Shown: one piece after another, positions 1-9,718 of the stretch
How positions within the stretch are numbered: position 1 is the stretch's first letter
Layout of the letters: every line of letters begins with the position of its first letter
Assembly: GCF_000368925.1 (NCBI RefSeq)
Contig: NZ_KB849756.1
Span: 2,444,416-2,508,415 of the forward strand
Source: Acinetobacter bereziniae LMG 1003 = CIP 70.12
GTDB taxonomy: Bacteria; Pseudomonadota; Gammaproteobacteria; Pseudomonadales; Moraxellaceae
Direction: 5' to 3'
Length of the DNA: 64,000 bases
Made by a program: the position numbers and the translations under genes
The notes under the pieces: generated by a model
Told to the model about the DNA's origin: nothing
The model's database searches: none
Seen by the model: the letters and a program-made list of their open reading frames with translations, nothing else

Positions 1-211
1 CGATCAGTTGAGCATGCTCATTTTCAGCCAATATCCAAATTTGTTGCGGGTCCGCTAGAGATTTCGATAAGTTTTCAAGACTAAAATCTTGGTTGAGAAA
101 ATTTTGTAATCCTTGTTCTGTCCAAATATCACTAAAATGTTGGCGATATGTTGTGTTGCCTAGTGCATAAAGTTGATTTGCATGGAGCATCGTGGCTTGG
201 TAAATTTTCAT
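1..211 (-). CDS. GNAT family N-acetyltransferase, N-terminal part (cut by window edge)
   Basis: Reading the minus strand from the ATG at 211 gives 70 codons open to the window edge. The product begins MKIYQATMLHANQLYAL and continues with a YRQHFSDIWTEQGLQNFL stretch. This pattern (Y-R-x-H-F-x-x-I-W-x-x-x-G-L followed by F-L) is typical of the first strand and helices of small GNAT acetyltransferases. The acetyl-CoA binding motif would lie outside the window, so the substrate cannot be inferred. Confidence 0.6.
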   Translation of the reverse strand, partial: MKIYQATMLHANQLYALGNTTYRQHFSDIWTEQGLQNFLNQDFSLENLSKSLADPQQIWILAENEHAQLI

Positions 212-316
212 GATGTTTTATCTTAAAATGATGGCTTATTATGATTTGATGCGATGTTCAATCATTGATGATTTTCATGTGATAATCAATCTGAAATATG
301 GGAAATGAATGTTGCT

Positions 317-583
317 ATGAGCGTTTATGTGGATCGTGCAAAAGTACCGTTTAAAGGCAAAGAATGGTGTCATCTCATGGCAGATACACTAGAGGAATTA
401 CACCATTTTGCAAACATGTTAGGCATAGATTCGCGTTTATTTCATCGTTCTGCATCTTATCCTCATTATGATATTACTCTGCAAATGCGGGTCATCGCCA
501 TTGCGCATGGGGCAATTGATGCTGATCGGAAAACCATTATTGCTTGTGGAAAGCAGCTTAAACTTCAATTAAATCAATCTTGA
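317..583 (+). CDS. DUF4031 domain-containing protein
   Basis: This small soluble protein has the DUF4031 pattern: it opens MSVYVDRAKVPFKGK, has WCHLMADTLEELH early, then SYPHYDI, and ends with an AHGAIDADRKT stretch. Family members start at the residue equivalent to the internal Met at 317, so I prefer that start to the in-frame ATG at 305, which would add four residues (92 instead of 88). Neither has a strong ribosome binding site. The biochemical role of the family is unknown. The stop codon lies inside the left arm of a 12-bp inverted repeat at 577-616. Confidence 0.75.
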   Translation: MSVYVDRAKVPFKGKEWCHLMADTLEELHHFANMLGIDSRLFHRSASYPHYDITLQMRVIAIAHGAIDADRKTIIACGKQLKLQLNQS

Positions 584-616
584 TAAATATTGTGTAGAGA
601 GAACATTTATCAAGAT
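577..616. repeat. Perfect 12-bp inverted repeat overlapping the end of the DUF4031 gene
   Basis: ATCTTGATAAAT (577-588) pairs perfectly with ATTTATCAAGAT (605-616) around a 16-base loop. The left arm includes the DUF4031 stop codon. The stem is AT-rich and is followed by a short ACTTTTC run, so it could be a weak terminator separating DUF4031 from the ArsR gene. The spacing is too wide for a typical ArsR operator. Confidence 0.5.
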
Positions 617-681
617 ACTTTTCTAGAGATTCAGTCTTGTTCTGATGAGGAGCGCAAGGGTAGAATCTTTGATGACGATCA

Positions 682-1023
682 ATGATGAACAATGACAGAA
701 ATATGAGTGTTAAAGAAGGTCCAACAGAAATATCACAGGACGACATTATTATTTTGGCTGAAACTTTTCGGCTTTTAGGTGATGCGTCACGTCTGAGAAT
801 TCTTATGTTCTGTATGCGTGGACCTCGCCCTGTAGGTGATATTTGTGAGGCACTGGACTTGTCTCAATCCTTGGTCAGCCACCATTTACGTTTATTACGT
901 TCTGCACGATTGGTTAAAAGTGAACGTCAGGCGAAGCAAGTCTTGTATGAAATTGCAGATACACATGTGAGTCATGTTTTGTCTGATATGGCAAAACATA
1001 TTGCAGAAGAGCAGTGTGGTTAA
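682..1023 (+). CDS. ArsR/SmtB family zinc-sensing transcriptional regulator
   Basis: This 113-residue winged-helix repressor has a recognition-helix region at about residues 61-75 (SQSLVSHHLRLL). The last helix carries D93-x-H95-x10-H106-x2-E109, the same arrangement as the alpha-5 zinc ligands of SmtB, which supports zinc (or Co/Cd) sensing rather than arsenite sensing by a CxC pair. The convergent neighbour is a CDF cation exporter whose promoter region carries an SmtB-type palindrome, so this protein is probably its repressor. The start could also be the ATG at 685 or 703; 682 is the longest reading. Confidence 0.85.
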   Translation: MMNNDRNMSVKEGPTEISQDDIIILAETFRLLGDASRLRILMFCMRGPRPVGDICEALDLSQSLVSHHLRLLRSARLVKSERQAKQVLYEIADTHVSHVLSDMAKHIAEEQCG

Positions 1024-1093
1024 TGTTGGTATTCTAGTTTTTAGAAAATTATACCAATCAATATGATTAACTTAATATAAATGAAAAGGTACG

Positions 1094-1230
1094 AAAGATT
1101 ATTTTTATCTTTTCATCTCTAAAAAGTAAAACATCGGCTACACAAATCGATTCAAACTTTAGAAGCATAGGGTAGTATTGCAAGCTTTATACCGTCAAAT
1201 AACATGTATCATATTGATTTTATTGGTCTA
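1094..1230. repeat. Degenerate dispersed repeat, copy 1
   Basis: The 420-base gap between the ArsR gene and the CDF gene holds no credible gene. Its middle matches intergenic DNA at about 17871-18012: both contain TTTTCATCTCT followed by AAAAGT, then TTTAGAAG, then GCAAGCTTTA, and end near TTGATTTTATTG or TTCATTTTATTG. A shorter derivative is at 58869-58942. The function is unknown; the copies are too diverged to be a recent insertion. Confidence 0.55.
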
Positions 1231-1443
1231 AATTTCATATTTGCTGTGTGATTTTTGAATTGATTGACTATGTTATGCTAGTTTTTTTGATTTGAATCTT
1301 TATTTTTATTCATATTTTTGAGTTGGATTTAAACACGAAGAATAAACAAAGACGCTTCAAAACATAGATCCTAAGTTTGAACGTTAACGCCACATGGTTA
1401 ATGTAATTCCCTTGTGGCGTTGTGTGGTTGATTGATGCAGAAC

Positions 1444-2409
1444 TTAGTGACTATGCCCAGCATGAGGATCAATTTTGACAGGCTTTTCAAGGCTACATGA
1501 GCTATCGCCTTGCCAATCAATGGCAACAGTGGGATGTTCAATATCAAATTTGGTTTTTAATTCATGTTCAATTTGTTCGGTGAGGATCTTGATATCTACA
1601 CCCGCTTCAGGTTGGACGTGTAATGTTGCCATTGCTCTTCCAGACGTGATCATCCATACATGAATATGGCTAATTTTCTGAATGCCTTGAACAGATTTTA
1701 ATAAGTGCGTGGTGATATCTGTAGTACTGGCATTTGCAGGAGCACCTTCTAATAGGATATGAATTGTTTGTTTAAACAATGCCCATGCGCTACGTAATAC
1801 CAGTAATGAGACAAGAACAGACAAAATAGGATCAATCGGGGTCCAACCTGTGTACCAGATCACAATCGCCGCGATAATTGCAGCAACAGAACCCAATAAA
1901 TCACCCATCACATGAAGAACTGCACCCTTAACATTCACATGATCTGTGTCATTACGTGTCAGATACCATAATACAAAGATATTTACCAACATTCCGATAA
2001 TAGCCACAATGAACATGGGTCCCGCAAGAACGGGTTGAGGTGATTGAAAGCGTACAACAGCTTCATAAACGATCCAACCCACAATCCCAAACAAAGTTAG
2101 AGAATTGATTAACCCTGCAATCACTTCGAATCGCATATAACCAAAAGTACGGGATTTATCTGCGGTGCGGCGACCAAAGCGAAAGGCTGCGTAAGCTAAG
2201 CCTAAAGCAAGTGCATCTGTCATCATATGTCCTGCATCCGCAAGAAGTGCCAGTGAACCAGATATGATTCCTCCAGCAGCTTCGACGAGCATGAAACTAA
2301 AAATAATGAAAAATGAAATTAGAATTTTTTTCTCATTTCCACCATTCGCTTCAGGCGCATGGTCATGATCGCTATGGCTGTTATGGATATGATTGTGATT
2401 ATGTCCCAT
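1444..2409 (-). CDS. Cation diffusion facilitator (CzcD/ZitB-like zinc exporter)
   Basis: This inner-membrane proton-coupled exporter of Zn/Co/Cd has about six membrane segments. The N-terminus is His-rich (MGHNHNHIHNSHSDHDH) and there is a His-rich tail. The metal-site motifs of the family are visible in two helices: DAGHMMTD and HVMGDLLGS (H-x3-D). A cytoplasmic C-terminal domain follows (HIHVWMITSG). An upstream in-frame ATG at 2472 would add 21 residues, but those codons run through the palindromic operator at 2437-2460. The ATG at 2409 has AGAGG just upstream and gives the usual start, so I use it (321 residues). It is likely repressed by the neighbouring ArsR protein. Confidence 0.92.
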   Translation of the reverse strand: MGHNHNHIHNSHSDHDHAPEANGGNEKKILISFFIIFSFMLVEAAGGIISGSLALLADAGHMMTDALALGLAYAAFRFGRRTADKSRTFGYMRFEVIAGLINSLTLFGIVGWIVYEAVVRFQSPQPVLAGPMFIVAIIGMLVNIFVLWYLTRNDTDHVNVKGAVLHVMGDLLGSVAAIIAAIVIWYTGWTPIDPILSVLVSLLVLRSAWALFKQTIHILLEGAPANASTTDITTHLLKSVQGIQKISHIHVWMITSGRAMATLHVQPEAGVDIKILTEQIEHELKTKFDIEHPTVAIDWQGDSSCSLEKPVKIDPHAGHSH

Positions 2410-2436
2410 AAGGACCTCTACATTATTAGATTGCTT

Positions 2437-2460
2437 ACATATGAATATATGTTCATATGT
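2437..2460. promoter_or_regulatory. SmtB/ArsR-type palindromic operator for the CDF exporter
   Basis: ACATATGAA (2437-2445) and TTCATATGT (2452-2460) are perfect inverted arms around six bases. Read toward the exporter the core is TGAACATATATTCA, close to the TGAACA...TATTCA operators bound by SmtB-class zinc sensors. It lies 28 bases upstream of the chosen start codon. Confidence 0.7.
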
Positions 2461-2550
2461 TTGTTTTGTCAAATGTGTTTATGTTAACTGCTCTATTTTA
2501 TTATTGATCAAAATATTTAAAGTCTGATGTACTTCTATACAGGCTTATAT

Positions 2551-2598
2551 AAAAAAATCCACACATCCATGCCATTTTCATGCATGAATTGTGTGGAT
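2551..2598 (-). terminator. Rho-independent terminator of glmS
   Basis: ATCCACACA (2557-2565) pairs with TGTGTGGAT (2590-2598). On the minus strand the stem is followed by a run of Ts (the A-run at 2551-2557), as expected for the end of the glmU-glmS transcript. Confidence 0.7.
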
Positions 2599-2664
2599 CT
2601 TTTACTATGGGTATATATTAGATTTTATCAATCAGATACATATACTCAATATCTAAAATATGAA

Positions 2665-4503
2665 TTATTCAACAGTGACTGATTTAGCCAAATTACGTGG
2701 TTGATCTACATCTGTACCACGTAAAACAGCAACATGATAAGACAACAACTGTACTGGCACACTGTAAACAATCGGCGCTAACCATCCGTTGACTGCAGGT
2801 ACATTAACAACATGTTGGCGGTCTTTATTGACGATTCCACTGTTCTCATCGGCAAACACAAATAATTCACCGCCACGCGCTTGAACTTCTTCCATGTTGG
2901 ATTTGAGTTTATCCAACATATCATCATTCGGTGCAAGAATAACCACAGGCATATCATTGTCAACCAAAGCCAATGGACCATGTTTCAATTCGCCAGCAGC
3001 ATAACCTTCAGCATGGATATATGAAATTTCTTTAAGCTTTAAAGCACCTTCCAAAGCGATCGGGAATTCTGTACCGCGACCCAAGAATAAACAGTGTTGT
3101 TTCTCTTTGAACAGGTCTGATAAACGTAAAATTTCCGCATCATTTTGTAAGGTATCAAGAATAACCTTTGGAATATGCCATAACGCAGAGGTAATTTGTT
3201 CAATAGATTCTGCACTGATACTTTGTTTAACTTGACCGAGTTTTAGCGCTAACAACATCAAAGCGGCAAGCTGAGTGGTAAATGCTTTGGTAGAAGCAAC
3301 ACCAATTTCAGGGCCAGCAAGGGTTAAAAGATGATGGTTGGTTTCACGAACCATTGACGATGTTGCAACATTACAAATGGTCATGGTGCAAATATTTAAG
3401 CCTTTTGCCTGCGCGCGTTTTTGGGTGTCACGCAAGGCGGCTAAAGTATCCGCTGTTTCACCTGATTGAGAAATACAGATATACAGGGTATTTGCTACAA
3501 TCACTGGCGAGCGATAACGGAATTCGCTGGCAATTTCAACTTGGCATGGCAAATCGATCAGTTGTTCAAACCAATATTTTGCAATCATCCCTGCATGATA
3601 GCTGGTACCACAAGCAAGAATTTGAATTTGTTGGACATTTTTGAAATCTAATTCAGCATTTTGTAAAAAGTCTTCACGCAATGCATTGCCGTTTAAGGCT
3701 TGAGAAATGGTTTGCTGAATTGCTTCAGGCTGCTCATAGATTTCTTTGAGCATATAATGCTTGTATTCACCTTTTGATGCATTGCTTACTGCGGCATCTA
3801 ACTCCTTAACAGGACGCTTAACCAATTGATCTTTAACAAAAACCTCAATGGTTTCACGGGTTAAACGTGCAATATCACCTTCTTCAAGATAAATAAAACG
3901 ATTGGTGACAGGTAAAAGCGCCAATTGATCAGAACTGATAAAGTTTTCGCCAATACCTACACCGATGACTAAAGGTGAACCTTCACGCACAGCGATCAAT
4001 TCATCAGGAAAATCAGTATGTACGATACCCAATGCATAAGCACCTTTCAGTTGAGGAACAACCTCTTCAACTGCTTTCAGTAAACTTGGCGTTGATTTGA
4101 GTGCTTCAGAAATTAAATGTGCAACAACTTCAGTATCTGTTTGTGAAGTGAATATATAACCAAGCGCTTCAAGATCATCTTTGAGTTCTTGGTAATTTTC
4201 AATAATACCATTATGTACAACAGCCACATGCCCAGAAATATGTGGATGGGCATTATTTTCAGTAGGTTTACCGTGAGTTGCCCAACGCGTGTGTGCAATA
4301 CCCAGTGAACCTAAAATATTTGATTCAGAAATTGCCCCTTCTAAATTGGCAACTTTACCAACACGACGTTCACGCAAGATTTGACCTTGGTCAACAAGGG
4401 CAACACCAGCAGAATCATAACCACGATATTCAAGGCGTTTTAGACCTTCAATTAAAATATTTGTAATGCTTCTTTCAGCAACGCCACCAACAATACCGCA
4501 CAT
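2665..4503 (-). CDS. glmS: Glutamine--fructose-6-phosphate aminotransferase (isomerizing)
   Basis: GlmS makes glucosamine-6-phosphate from fructose-6-phosphate and glutamine, the first step to UDP-GlcNAc for peptidoglycan and lipid A. At 612 residues it is the standard length. The N-terminal glutaminase domain starts MCGIVGG with the catalytic Cys2 and has the HTRWATHG motif. Two SIS sugar-isomerase domains follow (CGTSYHAG and SQSGETADT), and the C-terminus ends DQPRNLAKSVTVE. It lies 12 bases downstream of glmU on the same strand, so the two are almost certainly co-transcribed. Confidence 0.98.
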   Translation of the reverse strand: MCGIVGGVAERSITNILIEGLKRLEYRGYDSAGVALVDQGQILRERRVGKVANLEGAISESNILGSLGIAHTRWATHGKPTENNAHPHISGHVAVVHNGIIENYQELKDDLEALGYIFTSQTDTEVVAHLISEALKSTPSLLKAVEEVVPQLKGAYALGIVHTDFPDELIAVREGSPLVIGVGIGENFISSDQLALLPVTNRFIYLEEGDIARLTRETIEVFVKDQLVKRPVKELDAAVSNASKGEYKHYMLKEIYEQPEAIQQTISQALNGNALREDFLQNAELDFKNVQQIQILACGTSYHAGMIAKYWFEQLIDLPCQVEIASEFRYRSPVIVANTLYICISQSGETADTLAALRDTQKRAQAKGLNICTMTICNVATSSMVRETNHHLLTLAGPEIGVASTKAFTTQLAALMLLALKLGQVKQSISAESIEQITSALWHIPKVILDTLQNDAEILRLSDLFKEKQHCLFLGRGTEFPIALEGALKLKEISYIHAEGYAAGELKHGPLALVDNDMPVVILAPNDDMLDKLKSNMEEVQARGGELFVFADENSGIVNKDRQHVVNVPAVNGWLAPIVYSVPVQLLSYHVAVLRGTDVDQPRNLAKSVTVE

Positions 4504-4515
4504 ATTAATATCCTC

Positions 4516-5880
4516 TTATTTCTTGACCTTTTGGGGACGTTGATAATTTTCTTTAGAAATTTGTTTTGCACGTTCAAATGCAAGACTGTTGTCAGCGACG
4601 TCATGGGTAATCACAGAACCAGCACCTGTGGTTGCGCCATGACCAATCTTGATTGGGGCAACCAGAGAATTATTGGTGCCGATAAAGGCATTATCACCAA
4701 TGATTGTTTTGTGCTTATTGGCACCATCATAGTTACAGGTGATGGTACCTGCACCAATATTGGAGCCTGCACCAATTTCAGCATCACCTAAATAGGTAAA
4801 ATGATTTGCTTTTGAGCCTAGACCAACTGTGGAGTTTTTAACTTCTACAAAGTTTCCAATATGCACTTCGTCTGCGAGTTGAGCGCCTGGACGAAGGCGT
4901 GCAAATGGACCAATCAATACATTCGAACCCACCACAGCATCTTCAAATACGCTATACGCTTGAACTTTAGTGCCTGCAGCGATTTGAGTATTTTTAATCA
5001 CACAGCCTGCACCGATTTCAACACCATCACCAAAGCTACAATTGCCCTCGATAATCACATTGATATCAATACGAACATCGGTACCCACTGTGAGTTGACC
5101 ACGTAAGTCAAAACGTGATGGATCGATTAAATGCACACCTTGTTGCATCAACTGTTTGGCCTGATAGTTTTGAAATTCACGTTCCAAAGCCGCAAGTTGG
5201 ATACGATCATTAACGCCTTCAACTTCAAATGCCAATTCAGGTTGAATTGAGGCAATTTCCATTCCGTCAGCCAATGCCATTGCAACGATGTCAGTCAGGT
5301 AGTATTCACCTTGCGCATTGTCATTACTGAGTTGAGGTAACCATTCATGCAGTTTGGCATTGCTGACACAATAAATACCTGTGTTAATTTCTTTAATCTG
5401 GCGTTGTTCTTCAGAAGCGTCTTTATGTTCAACGATTGCTTGAATTTTTCCATCTTTACGAACAATACGTCCATAACCGGTTGAATCTTCAAGCGTCAAT
5501 GTAACTAAGCCAATACCTGTTGTCGTGGACACATCGATTAAACGTTGCAAGGTACTGTGTTGGACACAAGGTACATCACCAGAAAGGATTAACGAAATTC
5601 CATCTTTAGGTAAAACAGGTAAGGTCACTTTAACGGCATGCCCTGTACCCAATTGCTCAGTTTGTTCTACCCATTCAACGTTTTCTTGTGCAAATGCCTG
5701 TTGAACCAGATCACCGCCATGCCCAAAAATGGTAATAATATTTTTTGCTTGTAATTGTTTTGCTGTTTCAATTACATGACCGAGTAATGGACGTCCTGCT
5801 AAAGGTTGAAGTACCTTCGGTAAACGTGAGCGCATACGCGTTCCTTTACCCGCCGCAAGAATGATCACAGTTGTAGACAT
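4516..5880 (-). CDS. glmU: Bifunctional UDP-N-acetylglucosamine pyrophosphorylase / glucosamine-1-phosphate N-acetyltransferase
   Basis: GlmU acetylates glucosamine-1-phosphate and then forms UDP-GlcNAc. The 454-residue protein has the N-terminal uridylyltransferase signature [15 protein letters not shown] and a C-terminal left-handed beta-helix of hexapeptide repeats with GNFVEVKNS and the [10 protein letters not shown] acetyl-CoA region. It follows pgpA by 21 bases and precedes glmS, so the amino-sugar pair sits at the end of a long minus-strand block. Confidence 0.98.
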   Translation of the reverse strand: MSTTVIILAAGKGTRMRSRLPKVLQPLAGRPLLGHVIETAKQLQAKNIITIFGHGGDLVQQAFAQENVEWVEQTEQLGTGHAVKVTLPVLPKDGISLILSGDVPCVQHSTLQRLIDVSTTTGIGLVTLTLEDSTGYGRIVRKDGKIQAIVEHKDASEEQRQIKEINTGIYCVSNAKLHEWLPQLSNDNAQGEYYLTDIVAMALADGMEIASIQPELAFEVEGVNDRIQLAALEREFQNYQAKQLMQQGVHLIDPSRFDLRGQLTVGTDVRIDINVIIEGNCSFGDGVEIGAGCVIKNTQIAAGTKVQAYSVFEDAVVGSNVLIGPFARLRPGAQLADEVHIGNFVEVKNSTVGLGSKANHFTYLGDAEIGAGSNIGAGTITCNYDGANKHKTIIGDNAFIGTNNSLVAPIKIGHGATTGAGSVITHDVADNSLAFERAKQISKENYQRPQKVKK

Positions 5881-5901
5881 ATCACACCTAACAGATCTGG
5901 C

Positions 5902-6408
5902 TTAAGCCATTTTAAAATATAAATAAATCATGATACATATTGCTGCCCAGACCCCTGCAATAATGTCGTCGAACATGATGCCAAAACCGCCATCGACTTT
6001 TTCATCAATAATGCGAATTGGCCAAGGTTTCCAAACATCAAATAAGCGGAACAATGCAAATCCAACCACCACCCATATCCAATTCATTTGTCCAATATAG
6101 ATCAAGGGAAGAAATGTAATAGATTGCCCTGCAAACTCATCCCAAACGATTCGACCATCATCATGCACATGAATAATGTCTGCCGTTTTTCCACAAATCC
6201 AGATGCCGACCAAAGACATAATGATGATTGCCAATATGGCGCCATAAAAGCCAATTGCAAGCCAAATCGGGATAAACAATAGGGCAAAAGCAGAGCCGAA
6301 AGTGCCTGGTGCTTTGGGTGCTAAACCAGAACCAAAGCCTACACCACAGAACACAATAAAGCGTTCTGTCCATGTCATATTTTTAAAGACAATCGGAGGT
6401 TTATGCAA
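5902..6408 (-). CDS. pgpA: Phosphatidylglycerophosphatase A
   Basis: PgpA dephosphorylates phosphatidylglycerol phosphate in the inner membrane. The 168-residue protein has the family motifs APGTFGS near the N-terminus, DDGRIVWDEFAGQ in the middle and KVDGGFGIMFDD near the end, with about four hydrophobic segments. Its start overlaps the end of thiL by 8 bases, which implies translational coupling. The thiL-pgpA neighbourhood is conserved in gammaproteobacteria. Confidence 0.95.
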   Translation of the reverse strand: MHKPPIVFKNMTWTERFIVFCGVGFGSGLAPKAPGTFGSAFALLFIPIWLAIGFYGAILAIIIMSLVGIWICGKTADIIHVHDDGRIVWDEFAGQSITFLPLIYIGQMNWIWVVVGFALFRLFDVWKPWPIRIIDEKVDGGFGIMFDDIIAGVWAAICIMIYLYFKMA

Positions 6409-7318
6409 AGTGTTGGTACCCTTGAAGTTGCAATGAATGGTCTAAGCCATCTTTCTCAAATGCAATGCCACATTGTTGTGTAACTTTTCCAATAATTGTA
6501 GTGATTACATTGGGTTGTAATTGCAAAAGTTTATCATAATTTTGCATACTTATTGTAAAGCATAATTCATAGTCATCTCCGCCAGCCAAAGCATATTTCC
6601 ATTGCTGATTTTCACTTAAATCCCTTAAAGCAGGATTAATCGGGAGTTGATTTAAATTAATTTTAGCACCGACCTTAGAAGCGTCCAAGATGTGCCCAAG
6701 GTCTTGAGCTAAACCATCTGAAACATCAATCATGCTTGACGCTAAACCTTTGAGCATTGCGCCAAGTTCACAACGAGGCGTTGGGTAGTCTAGACGTTGT
6801 TGAAGGGGATGCCCTAAATGTTGTAGCGCAAATGCGGCATCACCTATGGAACCACTGACCACAATCAGATCATCCACTTGTGCTTGCGCACGCGTCACAG
6901 CTTGACCAGTTTCAATCCAGCCAAGTGCGGTTACGGTGATGGTCAGCTGAGGGCTTTGTGTGGTGTCACCACCAATTAAACGTACCCCAAATTGATCACA
7001 ACAATCATATAAGCCCTGACTAAAATCTTTTAGCCAGTCATGATCGATTTGGGCTAAGCTCAATGCCAGAAGAATGCTATGCGGTTTTGCACCCATGGCA
7101 GCAATGTCTGAAAGATTGACAGCGACAGATTTCCAACCAATGGCATGGGCAGAAGTATCTAAGGGGAAATGCCGTCCTGCGACAAGTGTATCTGTACAAA
7201 TCACCAGTTGGTGATTTAAAGGCGGGGTGAGCAGGGCTGAGTCATCTCCAACACCTAAGTCAACATCAGACTGTTGCTGACGATTGAAATAGCGTTCAAT
7301 AATTGAAAACTCAGCCAT
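6401..7318 (-). CDS. thiL: Thiamine-monophosphate kinase
   Basis: ThiL phosphorylates thiamine monophosphate to thiamine pyrophosphate with ATP. The 305-residue protein has the AIR-synthase-like fold motifs GVGDDSALL near the N-terminus, an internal GGDTTQSP and a C-terminal ALAGGDDYELCF. It is 11 bases downstream of nusB and overlaps pgpA, as in other gammaproteobacterial nusB-thiL-pgpA operons. Confidence 0.96.
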   Translation of the reverse strand: MAEFSIIERYFNRQQQSDVDLGVGDDSALLTPPLNHQLVICTDTLVAGRHFPLDTSAHAIGWKSVAVNLSDIAAMGAKPHSILLALSLAQIDHDWLKDFSQGLYDCCDQFGVRLIGGDTTQSPQLTITVTALGWIETGQAVTRAQAQVDDLIVVSGSIGDAAFALQHLGHPLQQRLDYPTPRCELGAMLKGLASSMIDVSDGLAQDLGHILDASKVGAKINLNQLPINPALRDLSENQQWKYALAGGDDYELCFTISMQNYDKLLQLQPNVITTIIGKVTQQCGIAFEKDGLDHSLQLQGYQHFA

Positions 7319-7329
7319 GTAAAAACAAC

Positions 7330-7779
7330 TTATTTCGCTTGTTGTTTTTCTGCTTCACGCAGGCTTGTTGCTAAACGGTCTAATACACCATTGATGTATT
7401 TGTGACTGTCCGCACCACCAAAGTGTTTTGCCAATTCAATGGCTTCATCCAGTACCACGCGATATGGAATTTCAAGATGATCTTTGAGTTCATATGCGCC
7501 TAAACGTAATGTAGCAAGTTCTACACCGTCTAATGCATCAATCTCACGATCAAGTACTGGAATAAGTAAAGCATCCAATGCTTCATGGTTTGCGATCACA
7601 GTAGTGAGCAACTCATGATAATAGCTCAGATCCACTTTATGCATAGCATTTTCAGCACGTGTACGTGCTTCGATTTCATGCACTGGGTTGTGGCTCATTT
7701 GCCATTCATAAATCCCTTGTACAGCAAAGCGACGTGCTTTACGTTTCGCTGCATAAGTAGCTTGGAGTGTTTGCGACAT
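7330..7779 (-). CDS. nusB: Transcription antitermination factor NusB
   Basis: NusB binds boxA RNA with NusE (S10) in rRNA antitermination. The 149-residue, largely helical protein contains the typical [14 protein letters not shown]-terminus, [17 protein letters not shown] and [20 protein letters not shown] near the C-terminus. It sits 3 bases after ribH, and the ribH-nusB pairing is conserved. Confidence 0.96.
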   Translation of the reverse strand: MSQTLQATYAAKRKARRFAVQGIYEWQMSHNPVHEIEARTRAENAMHKVDLSYYHELLTTVIANHEALDALLIPVLDREIDALDGVELATLRLGAYELKDHLEIPYRVVLDEAIELAKHFGGADSHKYINGVLDRLATSLREAEKQQAK

Positions 7780-7782
7780 GCT

Positions 7783-8253
7783 TTAAATTGCCTTTAACAG
7801 GTTAACCATTTCAATTGCAGTAAGGGCAGCTTCACCACCTTTATTACCTGCTTTTGTACCAGAGCGTTCAATCGCCTGTTCAATACTATCCGTAGTCAAT
7901 ACACCATTAATTACAGGTAAACCAGTATCTAAACCAACTACACCTAAACCTTTGGCACATTCACCTGCAACGAAGTCGAAATGTGGAGTACTTCCACGAA
8001 TCACTGCGCCAAGAGCGATCACTGCATCAAACTTACCTGAAGCTGCAAGTTTTTTAGCGACAACAGGAAGTTCCCATGCGCCAGGTGCATGAACGACAGT
8101 GATATTATCGTCGCTTACACCATGACGATGCAATGTATCAATCGCACCTTCTAATAAATGTTCAACAACAAAGCTGTTAAAACGACCAACTAAAATCGCG
8201 TAACGGTCTTCGCTCGCGAGATGTAATAAACCTTCAATTCGGCGAATCGCCAT
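7783..8253 (-). CDS. ribH: 6,7-dimethyl-8-ribityllumazine synthase
   Basis: Lumazine synthase condenses 3,4-dihydroxy-2-butanone 4-phosphate with the ribityl-aminopyrimidine in riboflavin synthesis. The 156-residue protein has the substrate-binding signatures [17 protein letters not shown] and [16 protein letters not shown], including the catalytic-site His of the last motif. It lies about 100 bases after ribBA in the same direction, forming a riboflavin unit followed by nusB. Confidence 0.96.
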   Translation of the reverse strand: MAIRRIEGLLHLASEDRYAILVGRFNSFVVEHLLEGAIDTLHRHGVSDDNITVVHAPGAWELPVVAKKLAASGKFDAVIALGAVIRGSTPHFDFVAGECAKGLGVVGLDTGLPVINGVLTTDSIEQAIERSGTKAGNKGGEAALTAIEMVNLLKAI

Positions 8254-8354
8254 AGCAACCTCGATAATTTTACAGATAAGTTATTTTACAGATTTCTTTG
8301 ATCAAATGCTTTCTTTCATGGAATCACCCAGATCAAAGAGATCAATTGAAACAA

Positions 8355-9479
8355 TTATGAATCAATCTCTTGTTCAGCGGTAATATACTCAACCACTTCC
8401 AGATTAAATCCTGATAATGCATTGAAACGGAGTGGTGAGCTTAGCAACTTCATTTTTTCTACGCCCAAATCACGTAGAATCTGAGCACCTACACCAATCG
8501 TTTGATATTGCTGAGAAAGTGCGGCATTTGATTTGGTCGGCTTTGGTTTGCCCAATGCTTCTAACGCTGGACCTAAATCAGATAAATGACGTTGCCCGAT
8601 CCAGACCAATACACCACGATCACTATGGGCAATCGTTTTCAGTGCTTTATCTAGATTCCACGCAGGCTCACCATCTTTTTTATTGAGTTTAAGTAAGTCG
8701 CGAGCAGGATTGAAACCGTGTACACGTACAGTGGTTACACCTTGTTTAGGTTCACCTTTCACCAAAGCCAAATGAATATCTGGGTTACCGATTTCACGGT
8801 AACGGTAAAGATCAAATGTTCCATATTCAGTATCAATGCTTTGCTGATCCAAACGTTCTACCGTTTGTTCATTGGTCATTCGATAATGGATGAGGTCTGC
8901 AATCGTGCCAATTTTCAAACCATGTTTTTCTGCAAACACTTCAAGATCTGGACGACGTGCCATTGTACCGTCTTCATTGATGATTTCGCAGATCACTGAA
9001 GCTGGTTCTAAGCCTGCCAAACGAGATAGGTCACAACCTGCTTCGGTATGCCCAGCACGGTGAAGTACACCACCTGGTTGAGCCATCAATGGGAAAATAT
9101 GACCTGGTTGTACAATATCAGAAGGTTTGGCATGTGCAGCAACCGCAGTCTGAATGGTATGTGCACGTTCTGCCGCAGAAATACCTGTTGTAATACCGTT
9201 TGCCGCTTCAATTGAAAGCGTGAAGTTTGTGCTGTGTTGTGCACCGTTGTGATCGACCATCAATGGTAAATCCAGTTGCTTACAGCGATCACGACTCAAG
9301 GTCAAGCACACTAGACCACGTGCATGTGTAATCATAAAGTTGATGTCTTCAGGACGTACATGTGTTGCAGCAATCACCAAATCGCCTTCATTTTCACGAT
9401 CTTCGTCATCCATCAGGATAACCATTTTCCCTGCACGGATATCTGCTACAAGCTCTTCAACGGTATTGAGCGGCATCAA
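8355..9479 (-). CDS. ribB: 3,4-dihydroxy-2-butanone-4-phosphate synthase with degenerate GTP cyclohydrolase II domain
   Basis: The N-terminal half (about residues 1-205) is a complete DHBP synthase: DDEDRENEGDLV at about 24-35 carries the acidic active-site residues, and HTEAGCDLSRLAG is at about 142-154. The C-terminal half aligns with GTP cyclohydrolase II in layout but lacks the zinc-cysteine motif (HSxC...RCDCG). In its place it has VRVHGFNPARD and no Cys cluster, so it is probably not a cyclohydrolase and a separate RibA should exist elsewhere. Length (374) is that of RibBA fusions. An ATG one codon later would serve as well. I saw no clear FMN riboswitch upstream. Confidence 0.93.
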   Translation of the reverse strand: MMPLNTVEELVADIRAGKMVILMDDEDRENEGDLVIAATHVRPEDINFMITHARGLVCLTLSRDRCKQLDLPLMVDHNGAQHSTNFTLSIEAANGITTGISAAERAHTIQTAVAAHAKPSDIVQPGHIFPLMAQPGGVLHRAGHTEAGCDLSRLAGLEPASVICEIINEDGTMARRPDLEVFAEKHGLKIGTIADLIHYRMTNEQTVERLDQQSIDTEYGTFDLYRYREIGNPDIHLALVKGEPKQGVTTVRVHGFNPARDLLKLNKKDGEPAWNLDKALKTIAHSDRGVLVWIGQRHLSDLGPALEALGKPKPTKSNAALSQQYQTIGVGAQILRDLGVEKMKLLSSPLRFNALSGFNLEVVEYITAEQEIDS

Positions 9480-9718
9480 CCTTCACCTTTTTGTTCTGTC
9501 GTGTGACATTTTCATTGGATTCATTCGGCACATAGTCTAACGCGTTTTTACGTATTTTGCCTATGCTTATCATCTTCCTTTACCGCTCATAGTTATACAC
9601 AAGCTTATAGGGGTATGAAAAGAGAAGGAAAATTGATTTATGCAGATTTTGAACAAACATTAAACGCTTATTTCGAAAAAAATAAGATGAGCTTATGAGT
9701 ATTAAAGCAAGTAAAAAT

